DNA of 64,000 bases from Candidatus Woesearchaeota archaeon. GTDB taxonomy: Archaea > Nanobdellota > Nanobdellia > Woesearchaeales > GW2011-AR4. Of this stretch, positions 43,225 to 49,947 are shown piece by piece. Location: contig JACPMX010000008.1 in the NCBI GenBank assembly GCA_016185755.1, positions 1 to 64,000 on the forward strand. The letters run 5' to 3'. The translations under genes were made by a program, and so were the position numbers. Position 1 is the first letter of the stretch, and each line of letters opens with the position of its first letter. The notes under the pieces are model-generated. The model saw only the letters and a program-made list of their open reading frames with translations, was not told where the DNA came from and made no database searches.

Positions 43225-43728
43225 ATGGCGCATTTCAAGAACCAGAGGATAGGTGTTTTTGTAGACGTGCAGAACATGTACTATTCTGCAAAGAACCTTT
43301 ACAACGCAAAAGTCAACTTTGCGCAGATACTGAAAGCCGCTGTGGCTGACAGGAGCCTGATAAGGGCAATCGCATACGTGATAAAAGCGGATGTGAAGGA
43401 AGAGCAGAATTTTTTCGACGCGCTTGAAAAAATAGGCTTTGAAGTGAAGTCCAAGGATTTGCAGGTATTTGCAGGGGGGGCAAAAAAAGGAGACTGGGAC
43501 ATAGGGCTGGCAATGGACACTATAGAGCTTGCCCCAAGGCTGGACACAATAGTCATTGTCAGCGGCGATGGCGATTACGTGCCATTGCTTTTCCATCTTA
43601 GGCATGCTTTGGGCTGCAGGATAGAAGTCATAGCATTCGGGAAATCAAGCTCCGGAGTATTGAGGCAGGAATGCGACTCGTTCATAGACCTGGACGCAGA
43701 CAAGCGAAGATACCTAATATTCAGGTGA
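43225..43728 (+). CDS. NYN-domain (LabA/DUF88-like) protein
   Basis: A 167-residue PIN-like nuclease-fold protein of the NYN/LabA group. Acidic residues of the active site appear in order: IGVFVDVQNMYYSAKNL, KKGDWDIGLAMDTIELAP and IVIVSGDGDYVPLLFHLRHALG. The family is thought to process RNA. It is preceded by a zinc ribbon gene on the same strand. Confidence 0.87.
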   Translation: MAHFKNQRIGVFVDVQNMYYSAKNLYNAKVNFAQILKAAVADRSLIRAIAYVIKADVKEEQNFFDALEKIGFEVKSKDLQVFAGGAKKGDWDIGLAMDTIELAPRLDTIVIVSGDGDYVPLLFHLRHALGCRIEVIAFGKSSSGVLRQECDSFIDLDADKRRYLIFR

Positions 43729-43774
43729 AAAAGGCAAGTAAAAATTTATATAATAATCAAGGCTCCTGGATAAA

Positions 43775-44095
43775 ATGCTCGACGTAACAAAAGACACTTT
43801 TGAAAAAGAAGTCCTCAGGAATGATATTCCTGTGCTCGTTGATTTCTGGGCTCCATGGTGCGGGCCTTGCAGGATTGTTGGCCCGGTTCTTGAAAAGCTG
43901 TCAAGCGAGTACAGCAATAAGCTGAAATTCACAAAGCTCAATGTGGACGACAGCCAGGAAATCGCTGCACAATACGATGTAAGGGGCATTCCATGCATGA
44001 TTATCTTCAGGGATGGAAAGGAAGCGGACAGGATCATAGGGGCTTATCCTGAAACGGAGCTCAGGAAAAAGATTGACCTTATACTTTCAAAATAA
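43775..44095 (+). CDS. Thioredoxin
   Basis: A 106-residue classical thioredoxin for disulfide reduction: VLVDFWAPWCGPCRIVGPVLEKLSSEY with the WCGPC redox site, LNVDDSQEIAAQYDVRGIPCMIIF with the cis-proline (IP), and a C-terminal helix. An extra cysteine directly after the cis-proline is unusual. A TATA-like AAATTTATATAAT (43743-43755) lies about 30 bases upstream of ATG, consistent with a leaderless mRNA. Confidence 0.93.
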   Translation: MLDVTKDTFEKEVLRNDIPVLVDFWAPWCGPCRIVGPVLEKLSSEYSNKLKFTKLNVDDSQEIAAQYDVRGIPCMIIFRDGKEADRIIGAYPETELRKKIDLILSK

Positions 44096-44117
44096 TGCTA
44101 CTTAGAAGTAGTAAAAA

Positions 44118-44133
44118 TAGAAAGATTTATAAA
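44118..44133 (+). promoter_or_regulatory. BRE/TATA promoter of a 52-residue gene
   Basis: TAGAAAGATTTATAAA, identical to the core at 31449. It precedes AGAGGTG and the ATG at 44150. Upstream, CTACTTAGAAGTAG (44099-44112) is a near-palindrome. Confidence 0.7.
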
Positions 44134-44149
44134 GGGCAAGAGGTGTAAA

Positions 44150-44308
44150 ATGAAGCAGATAAACCCGTTTTTCGAGCTGGAGGAGTTAGCCCCGGACTTT
44201 GAGTTCGAGGCGCAGGTCCTGGAAAAAAATAACCGGGAAGCCGATTTGCTCATCAAGAAAGGCTACAAGATAAAAAAATCAGTGTGGACAGGGCTGATTG
44301 CCTCATAA
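44150..44308 (+). CDS. 52-residue acidic-then-basic protein
   Basis: A short protein, MKQINPFFELEELAPDFEFE, then AQVLEKNNREADLLIKKGYK and IKKSVWTGLIAS. It is preceded by a consensus promoter and a ribosome site, which makes expression likely. No family recognised; an acidic head with FFELEEL and a basic helix might be a partner-binding peptide. Confidence 0.6.
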   Translation: MKQINPFFELEELAPDFEFEAQVLEKNNREADLLIKKGYKIKKSVWTGLIAS

Positions 44309-44400
44309 ATCATGGCAAATAAATCAAACTGCAACAAAAAATAATAAAAACAAAAACTTAACGGCCTCTTAAAGCAAATGCGAAGGAGGCGACCCGTTAG

Positions 44401-44540
44401 TTGATTGATTATTGAATGGATAGGCGAGGCAAAATTAGTGGAGTGAGTTGTGAGCGAGTTCACAAAACGAGCTCACTCGCATGTCACACAATTTTGCCGA
44501 GCACAAAATAAGGTCGCTTAGCGACGGATTAAAAATAAAT
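44401..44540 (-). repeat. Intergenic repeat, copy 3
   Basis: Read on the minus strand it gives TAATCCGTCGC-TAA-GCGACC, GTGCTCGGCAAAATT, a long hairpin (GAGTGAGCTCG/GAACTCGCTCAC), CCACTAATTTTGCCTCGCCTATCCATTCAATAAT. The block order is the same as at 33917 and 48735. Confidence 0.55.
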
Positions 44541-44560
44541 TTTTTAAAATAAAAATTAAA

Positions 44561-44953
44561 ATGTACAAGGCAAAGCTGTGGGACGAGGACAAGTGGGACA
44601 TACATTCCAAAGGCTACAGCAGCACATCTGCAGAGGGCAGGAAGGAGGACAAAAAATACCACGAGCAGAAATACGGCTCAAAGGACCAGGATTCTTCATC
44701 CGACTACATGAGGAAAGAGGAAAGCAAAGAGGATGAAAAGGAAAAGAAGCCGGGATTCCTGGACGAGCTCGGGGAAGAAAAAAAAGAGCAGAAAATAGAG
44801 GACGAAGAGATTCCATTCAGGGCTGCAAACCAGCTGTTCAGCGAGAAAAGGCACGAGGCAAAGCCCGAGAAAAGAAAAGACATAAATTCCATAGAGGAAG
44901 CGATCAAGAAAGCAGTGGAAGAGGAAAAGAAAGTAATCATAATGGACAGCTAA
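44561..44953 (+). CDS. Highly charged, probably disordered protein
   Basis: A 130-residue protein dominated by K, E, D, S and Q with low complexity (SSSDYMRKEESKEDEKEKKPG). Short ordered parts might be YKAKLWDEDKWDIHSKGYSS and IPFRAANQLFSEK. Its function is unknown. It precedes a DUF1461-like membrane protein by 2 bases and is probably co-translated with it. Confidence 0.6.
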   Translation: MYKAKLWDEDKWDIHSKGYSSTSAEGRKEDKKYHEQKYGSKDQDSSSDYMRKEESKEDEKEKKPGFLDELGEEKKEQKIEDEEIPFRAANQLFSEKRHEAKPEKRKDINSIEEAIKKAVEEEKKVIIMDS

Positions 44954-44955
44954 AG

Positions 44956-45621
44956 ATGAAGTTCATCACAATCTCAAAGTTTCTCCTGATTATTATCCTG
45001 CCGGTTTTGCTGTTCCTGCTCGTGCTCAGCCTTGCGGGGTTCAACGATTCTTTCTTTCAAAAGCAGTTCGACAAATACGGGATAAGCAAAAGCATCCCCC
45101 AGTCAGGCCTGCTGCATGAAATGATAATCAATTTCGTGAAGGGAAACAGCGGCGAGCTTCCCGGGCAGCTCAACGAGAGGGAAAAAGAGCATCTTGCCGA
45201 TGTAAGGAATGCTGTAAGGGTTTCGACGATAATCCTTTACATCCTTATAACCTTGTTCGTGATGCTGCTTATTGCCTCGTCATTTGTCTTAAAATTCAAC
45301 AGCTACATAATGAATTTTGCCGGCAAGGTCCTTGTGTTCGGTGGGTTTCTCACCATAGTTTTGGCTGCTGCGCTGTTCTTCCTTATTTATTTTGATTTTG
45401 ACGCGGCTTTTGAGTCGCTCCATGTGTCGCTTTTCAGGCAGGGCACCTACACTTTCGACCCTGCAAAAGAGATGATTGTAAGGCTGTATCCCGAGGAGCT
45501 TTTCATGGACCTGGGGCTGAGGATATCAAAGGGAGTGTTTTTTGCGTCTGCCGCCGTCATAGTCATCGGGATGCTTTTGATGCTGAAATCAGGCAAAAAA
45601 GATAAAAATATAAGCAAATAA
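44956..45621 (+). CDS. DUF1461-like integral membrane protein
   Basis: A 221-residue protein with four membrane helices (about 9-28, 92-112, 120-145, 190-212) and an external loop between 1 and 2. The pattern (N-terminal helix, extracytoplasmic loop with GELPGQLNEREKEHLADVR, two central helices, a loop with a YP/LYPEELFMDL element, last helix) fits DUF1461 (TIGR01906) membrane proteins of unknown function. Located between the charged protein and tpiA on the same strand. Confidence 0.75.
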   Translation: MKFITISKFLLIIILPVLLFLLVLSLAGFNDSFFQKQFDKYGISKSIPQSGLLHEMIINFVKGNSGELPGQLNEREKEHLADVRNAVRVSTIILYILITLFVMLLIASSFVLKFNSYIMNFAGKVLVFGGFLTIVLAAALFFLIYFDFDAAFESLHVSLFRQGTYTFDPAKEMIVRLYPEELFMDLGLRISKGVFFASAAVIVIGMLLMLKSGKKDKNISK

Positions 45622-45638
45622 AAATTGCACCATACGAA

Positions 45639-46394
45639 ATGAAAAAACTAATCGCGGCAAACTGGAAGATGAACAAGACAGCTGACGAGGCTGTTTCCTT
45701 CATGAAAGAATTCCAAAATCTTGTTAGGGACGGCAAAAATGCCGACATTGCAATCTGCCCCCCGTTTACTGCATTGAGCGCTGTTTCAGCAGAATTAAAA
45801 AAATCTAATATAAAGCTGGGAGCGCAAAACATGCATTTTGAAAATGCAGGGGCTTTTACAGGAGAAATTTCTCCATTGATGCTGAAGGAAATGGGATGCC
45901 ATTATGTCATTTTGGGGCATTCTGACAGGAGGGAAATGGGCGAGAATGACTCCTTGATAAACAAAAAGGTGATTTCAGCACTGAAGCACGGATTGACGCC
46001 AATATTGTGCATTGGGGAGACCCATGAGCAAAGGGTTAAAGATGAAACCCAAGACGTGCTTGAAAACCAGCTCATAAAATGCCTGCAAAATGTTGGAGAA
46101 ATAAAAAAAGTGGTGATTGCATACGAGCCAATTTGGGCAATAAGCAAGGGCAATCCGAACCAGAAGGCCGCGACAAAAGACGATGCAGAAGATGCCCACC
46201 TGTTCATAAGGAAGCTGCTTGAGGGGATGTATGACGAGAAATCCGCAAAGGAAACAAGGATAATCTACGGAGGGTCAATGAAGCCCGAGAACGCAAAAGA
46301 GCTGCTCTCGATGAGAAATATTGATGGTGGACTGGTTGGCAATGCGTCTTTGGATGCAAAAAGCTTTGCGGAGATTGTGAAGAGTGCAAAATAA
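45639..46394 (+). CDS. tpiA: Triosephosphate isomerase, bacterial type
   Basis: Interconverts dihydroxyacetone phosphate and glyceraldehyde-3-phosphate. The catalytic lysine (AANWKMN), histidine (ILGHSDRRE, GHSDRR instead of the usual GHSERR) and glutamate (IAYEPIWAISKG) are all present, with the phosphate loops YGGSMKPENAKEL and GGLVGNASL. The 251-residue length and motifs are those of bacteria and eukaryotes; archaeal TPI is normally about 225 residues with a compact form. This suggests horizontal acquisition. DHAP from the possible MTA shunt could enter glycolysis here. Confidence 0.95.
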   Translation: MKKLIAANWKMNKTADEAVSFMKEFQNLVRDGKNADIAICPPFTALSAVSAELKKSNIKLGAQNMHFENAGAFTGEISPLMLKEMGCHYVILGHSDRREMGENDSLINKKVISALKHGLTPILCIGETHEQRVKDETQDVLENQLIKCLQNVGEIKKVVIAYEPIWAISKGNPNQKAATKDDAEDAHLFIRKLLEGMYDEKSAKETRIIYGGSMKPENAKELLSMRNIDGGLVGNASLDAKSFAEIVKSAK

Positions 46395-46479
46395 GGAACA
46401 TTTTTAAAGCAAATGCCATTTTTATACTTTAAATAAGAGGTGACGTGAAACCTCAGCACGAATTCTGAGATAAGAAACT

Positions 46480-47028
46480 ATGGCTAAAAAAACTTTGTGG
46501 GAAGAATTTAATCTTGCTGAAAATAATCCAGACCAAGAAGGTGGAATTCTTTATGCAATGAGATATGATGCTGAAAGAATTAAAGCCCACAGAGGAGCGG
46601 TTGTCGGAGCATTACGAGACATCGGTATAGAGTTTCAAGAAGTAGACAACCTTATTGGAATGTTCCCAAAAAATGTTTTGTCAGAATCTGAAACAAGGAG
46701 AGTTTATGCTTTGGCAGAAGAACTATCAGTGTTGAATGAAGCAACTGAATATCAAGAAGCTGGATTTGGAAGATTCAAAACTTGGGGTGAACTTAAAGAT
46801 GGTTTAGTTTCACATTATTTCTCTCTTTTACTAGATAAAAAAGATTTGGTGGGGGCATATAATTTAGCTACAATGGTAATTCCTCAAATTGTTAGAGACT
46901 TGCGAATTGCCCAAGCGCAGGGAAAACCATTTTCTTCAGGTGAAAAGCGCACCATTGATGACTTGTTGGCATTTGCTATTTCTAGAGAAAGGCAATTGAA
47001 TCATCCAAGACTTGTATTTATTGGTTGA
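46480..47028 (+). CDS. Hypothetical helical protein
   Basis: A 182-residue alpha-helical protein that I do not recognise (WEEFNLAENNPDQEGGILYAMRYDAERIKAHRGAVVGALRDIG at the start; a helical middle; ISRERQLNHPRLVFIG at the end). No membrane segments or cysteines. Promoter-like TTTATACTTTAAATAAG and GAGGTG lie upstream, though about 40 bases separate them from the ATG. Codon use resembles the other orphan soluble genes here. Confidence 0.65.
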   Translation: MAKKTLWEEFNLAENNPDQEGGILYAMRYDAERIKAHRGAVVGALRDIGIEFQEVDNLIGMFPKNVLSESETRRVYALAEELSVLNEATEYQEAGFGRFKTWGELKDGLVSHYFSLLLDKKDLVGAYNLATMVIPQIVRDLRIAQAQGKPFSSGEKRTIDDLLAFAISRERQLNHPRLVFIG

Positions 47029-47046
47029 TAATTCTATTAATATATT

Positions 47047-47589
47047 TCAAGGCACATCAACATACAGTTTCTGCGTTGCGGAATACGGCTTTCCGTCAGC
47101 GGATTGAATCTTGACGTCAAAGATGTAGGTGCCGGAAACAGCGGTTGCGGGAACCTGGATCCCGATTCCAAGATTTTTCTCCTCGTTCTTCTCTATGAAC
47201 ACGCTTCTTGCCTTGGGGTTCCATATCAGGCCGTCTTCCTGTATTGGCTGCTTGTTTTTGGTGTAGCCTGAAGGTGAAGGCCTTGACACTCCAATGTCAA
47301 AATTCTGGCTGTCGAGAATGTTGATGATCTTAAGCCCAAAAACATCAAACTTTGTCCTTCTTATCGTCTTCCGGTCAATGCCCGCGCAAACCCTGTCAGA
47401 GCTTTCGCATACCAGGTTTCCGATCCTTTCGTCAAGCTCGCTTGTCGTTATCTCCTGCAGCTCAGTGGCCTGGGCAGCGAGCTTTTTTATGAACTGCACT
47501 CCAAAGCCGAAGATTATGATCGAGATTATCAGTATGACAATGAAATTAAGCGACAGCTCTATTGCCTTTTTATTGAGCAATTTAACCAC
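47047..47589 (-). CDS. Pilin-like protein, second paralogue
   Basis: A 180-residue protein with MVKLLNKKA then IELSLNFIVILIISIIIFGFGVQFIKKL, again a prepilin-like N-terminus (cleavage after KKA). The external domain resembles the protein at 42230 in its beta-rich C-terminus (GIGIQVPATAVSGTYIFDVKIQSADGKPY vs RLSIPTRVASGSYFLTFDVTDDD). It overlaps the upstream lipoprotein gene by 8 bases, so the two are co-expressed surface proteins. Confidence 0.7.
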   Translation of the reverse strand: MVKLLNKKAIELSLNFIVILIISIIIFGFGVQFIKKLAAQATELQEITTSELDERIGNLVCESSDRVCAGIDRKTIRRTKFDVFGLKIINILDSQNFDIGVSRPSPSGYTKNKQPIQEDGLIWNPKARSVFIEKNEEKNLGIGIQVPATAVSGTYIFDVKIQSADGKPYSATQKLYVDVP

Positions 47590-48406
47590 TTCTCACGAAG
47601 AAAACAGGCTTTACAGGCGCCGTGAATGTGGCCCTTGCCGTTTCATTGGCGTATATGCTTGTCCCGTTTGCTGTCTTGCCGCTCAAGACCTGCTTCATGT
47701 AGGAATAATCAATGCTGTACCTTATAGAGCCCTGCTCCTCAAGCTCCTGCGGCCTGTAGCTTAAAGTCAACGGCAGGCTGATTGAAACTTCGTCTCCAAC
47801 GCCGTTCAAGACGCCGTTCAGCTCCTTTTCAGCTATCAGCAGCTCGGCTCTTGAAAACTCGCTGCTGTAAAGCAGCTTGACTTTGGTAAGCATTACCGGC
47901 AGCACCAATTCCTTGCTCATGTCATCCAATGAAACCTTGAATTCAAAAGAATCCCTTGCCACGTCAAAGGGCTTGCTGTACCTTGCTACAGAGCTGGCCT
48001 TGAAAAATCCAGCACTTATGGGGTCAAGGAAGTTCTGGGAAGAAGCATCTTTCCTGTCTGCGCCCAGGATGCATTGGCTGTCAACGCTGCAGAAGTAATG
48101 GACAAAGACGGCATCTTCTGTCCTTGAGCCTATCTTTATCTTGCCCTTTCCCTCGCATTTCCCATAGTCTGTGGGGCAGGTGCACTGGTTCCCGGGCCTG
48201 CCATTCTCAATGCTGTCGTTTATCCTGTTTCCGCAGCAGTTTCTCTGCAGCTCATAGGCGCATTTCTTATCCTGGCATTTTGATAAAAAACAAGCCTTTT
48301 GCCCGCAGTCGGCGCTTGTCCTGCATTCGGGCTTTGAGCAGCCTGCCAAGGCAATGAGGGCTATGGCAGGCAGCAGGAACAGAAGGCGCTTTTTTATGTT
48401 TACCAT
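47582..48406 (-). CDS. Cysteine-rich lipoprotein
   Basis: A 274-residue secreted protein with a lipobox (ALIALAGC at residues 15-22, cleavage before cysteine) and a cysteine-rich N-terminal domain (13 or so cysteines within 80 residues, such as CRTSADCGQKACFLSKCQDKKC), followed by a beta-rich domain. It shares an operon with the pilin-like gene. It may be a minor pilus or surface-assembly component; no family is recognised. Confidence 0.7.
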   Translation of the reverse strand: MVNIKKRLLFLLPAIALIALAGCSKPECRTSADCGQKACFLSKCQDKKCAYELQRNCCGNRINDSIENGRPGNQCTCPTDYGKCEGKGKIKIGSRTEDAVFVHYFCSVDSQCILGADRKDASSQNFLDPISAGFFKASSVARYSKPFDVARDSFEFKVSLDDMSKELVLPVMLTKVKLLYSSEFSRAELLIAEKELNGVLNGVGDEVSISLPLTLSYRPQELEEQGSIRYSIDYSYMKQVLSGKTANGTSIYANETARATFTAPVKPVFFVRSG

Positions 48407-48498
48407 CTCTTTTGCAGAACCCTCATTTACTTATTTATATAAGTTGTGGAAAAGTTTAAATATGCAGTAAAGCCGGGATTCCAAAGAGGTGATATTAT

Positions 48499-48714
48499 TT
48501 GCTGGCAAACTGCAATTATGACAAGGCCAAGCTCCTGTACAAGATTGCGAAACTTGTTTCTTTCATTGAAAAGCATGCAATCAAGGACGCTGACAAGGAC
48601 GGCCACCCCTTATGCTCCGAGGAATACAAGGAGCTGAAGCAGGACCTGGAGAGGCACATCGAGAAATTAAGGCTTGCTGTCGAAGGGCTTTCAAGGGAAG
48701 GGAAATTTGGATAA
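48499..48714 (+). CDS. Short helical protein, TTG start
   Basis: A 71-residue protein, MLANCNYDKAKLLYKIAKLVSFIEKHAIKDADKDGHPLCSEEYKELKQDLERHIEKLRLAVEGLSREGKFG. It reads as two helices joined by a DADKDGHPLC turn. The TTG at 48499 has an AGAGGTGAT ribosome site 7 bases upstream and a TATA-like AAAAGTTTAAATATG (48452-48466). Similar short proteins occur in DPANN genomes; function unknown. Confidence 0.65.
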   Translation: MLANCNYDKAKLLYKIAKLVSFIEKHAIKDADKDGHPLCSEEYKELKQDLERHIEKLRLAVEGLSREGKFG

Positions 48715-48734
48715 AAATTTTGATTAAATTTATA

Positions 48735-48840
48735 TTAAAATTTCAATCTGCCACTTCATGGCCTTAGTTACGCTCGGCGAAAAATTTTCCTGCCATTAAT
48801 TTTTCGCCTCGAATTGATTCATTAATGATTTAGAATCCTG
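48735..48840 (+). repeat. Intergenic repeat, copy 4
   Basis: Begins TTAAAATTTCAATCTGCC, then ACGCTCGGCGAAAAATT, an imperfect hairpin, GCCATTAATTTTTCGCCTCG and an AT-rich end with TGATTCATTAATGATT. Same block order as copies at 33917 and 44401. Confidence 0.5.
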
Positions 48841-48898
48841 AAGCCAGAATATCATTAGAAAACCTTTTAAATTGCTGTCAAATCTTTTCATTCTGCTT

Positions 48899-49001
48899 GG
48901 GCCCATAGCTCAGTCTGGTTAGAGCGACGGTCTTATATGACTCTGCTTTAAGCATATCCTAGGCTAGCCGTAGGTCGAGGGTTCGAATCCCTTCGGGCCC
49001 A
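48899..49001 (+). tRNA. tRNA-Ile(UAU) with anticodon-loop intron
   Basis: Folds as a tRNA: acceptor GGGCCCA with CGGGCCC, D-stem GCTC/GAGC, anticodon stem ACGGT/GCCGT, variable AGGTC, T-stem GAGGG/CCCTT with TTCGAAT loop. The 35-nt region between the anticodon stem halves implies a 28-nt intron. With the standard site after position 37 the loop becomes CTTATAA, anticodon UAU for Ile AUA. The last acceptor pair (A7-C66) is a mismatch. Archaea usually read AUA with an agmatidine-modified CAU tRNA, so UAU is noteworthy. A shifted intron would change the anticodon, so the identity is moderately sure. Confidence 0.8.
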
Positions 49002-49064
49002 TTTTTCTGAATACTTTTAAAAATCATTAAATTTAAAAAGCACATAAAAATCTAGGCATTTATC

Positions 49065-49212
49065 GCTCCCGTGGTGTAGTCCGGTCTGAAGAAAATCCAC
49101 AATATGTGGTTGTTCTTTTGGGATAACCAATCATTTCGGATTTTCGATCCGAAGACCTGGGTTCAAATTGGCGGAAGAAAAAATCTTTGCCATGATTTTC
49201 CCGGCGGGAGCA
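49065..49212 (+). tRNA. tRNA-Glu(UUC) with D-loop and T-loop introns
   Basis: Exons assemble into an archaeal tRNA-Glu: acceptor GCTCCCG (49065-49071) with CGGGAGC (49205-49211) pairing perfectly, D-arm starting GTGTAGTCCGG, then CCAATCA, anticodon stem TCGGA/TCCGA with loop TTTTCGA (anticodon UUC), T-stem CTGGG/CCCGG with loop TTCAAAT. Two extra segments interrupt it: about 41 nt in the D-loop (49086-49126, containing a CCAC/GTGG hairpin) and about 31 nt at the end of the T-loop (49169-49199, with TGGC/GCCA ends). Positions outside the anticodon loop are unusual and require a splicing endonuclease with relaxed specificity. Boundaries are approximate to 1-2 nt. Confidence 0.85.
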
Positions 49213-49493
49213 TTTACCTTTCAGTTCAATGCTCCAATTGTGCAGCAGAGCATCTTACTCAAGGTGTCATGCACGATGGGGGAGCGGCTCTGTCCCGAAT
49301 CTCGCCAAGGCTCGGTTTTGCCATCGGTTCGCATGCAAAAATATTGTCTTTAAGGCAAAAATTCCCATTGCAATTTCCTTTTTGCTGGATATTCCAGCTT
49401 TAGGATGCTCACATTTTGATGGCAAAACTGACTTTCGGGACAGAGCCTGGGGGAGCATTACCTTTTTAAAGCCTATTTCAATTCTGTCCATTA
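49213..49493. other. Non-coding segment with inverted repeats after tRNA-Glu
   Basis: 281 bases without a convincing gene. GGCTCTGTCCCGAA (49286-49299) and TTCGGGACAGAGCC (49434-49447) are perfect inverted repeats; the second is part of a 17-mer also at 124-140. GGGAGCATTTACCTTT at the tRNA-Glu 3' end (49206-49221) is nearly repeated as GGGAGCATTACCTTTT (49452-49467). This looks like a small mobile or mini-integrated element using the tRNA end, but it is too short to be certain. Confidence 0.4.
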
Positions 49494-49850
49494 ATGGCAA
49501 AGACCTATAGTGAGCTGGAAGCCTGGGCCATATTTATAGGAGCCCTCGTGATCGGCGTTGTAGTCACGAGCCTGTTCTGGGCATATATCACCGTTCCTGA
49601 GGAGGTCAAGGAGCTTGAAAAGGAGCTCAAGAACTCCACCGAGACTTTCAGCATAGAAAAGCCGGCTGATTTCATCAAGTTCTGCAAGGATGTTGATGGT
49701 GTGCCAGTCTGGGACAGCACGGGCTTCAGGCAGTGCATCCACAAGGACTCAACAGAGAAAAACTTGATAGTCATGAATATCTTGTGCAGGAAATTCAACC
49801 TGAGCCTGAGCTATGGTTCATATGGCGTCAAATGTGAAGGAAAAGCATAA
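49494..49850 (+). CDS. Membrane-anchored small protein
   Basis: A 118-residue protein with one N-terminal membrane helix (WAIFIGALVIGVVVTSLFWAYI), a coiled-coil-like acidic stretch (PEEVKELEKELKNST) and an outside domain with four cysteines (residues about 63-115). No family recognised. It overlaps by 29 bases the zinc ribbon gene that follows in another frame. Confidence 0.65.
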   Translation: MAKTYSELEAWAIFIGALVIGVVVTSLFWAYITVPEEVKELEKELKNSTETFSIEKPADFIKFCKDVDGVPVWDSTGFRQCIHKDSTEKNLIVMNILCRKFNLSLSYGSYGVKCEGKA

Positions 49851-49947
49851 GGTTATATGCGAAATCTGCAATACTGAGATGTACGAGAAGCACTGCAAGC
49901 TGATATGCCCTAACTGCGGGTTCAAGTGGGACTGCAGTGATCACTGA
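49822..49947 (+). CDS. 41-residue zinc ribbon protein
   Basis: MASNVKEKHKVICEICNTEM, then YEKHCKLICPNCGFKWDCSDH. Two CxxC pairs 12 residues apart plus HxxxxxxxC arrangements fit a zinc ribbon. It overlaps the end of the upstream membrane protein gene and its TGA overlaps the ATG of the methyltransferase (ATGA at 49944-49950 region), so all three are translationally linked. Confidence 0.65.
   Translation: MASNVKEKHKVICEICNTEMYEKHCKLICPNCGFKWDCSDH

Noticed and set aside
49104-49510. Several frames across tRNA-Glu and the following segment
   Set aside because: They overlap the tRNA exons and inverted repeats and lack a promoter or family pattern.
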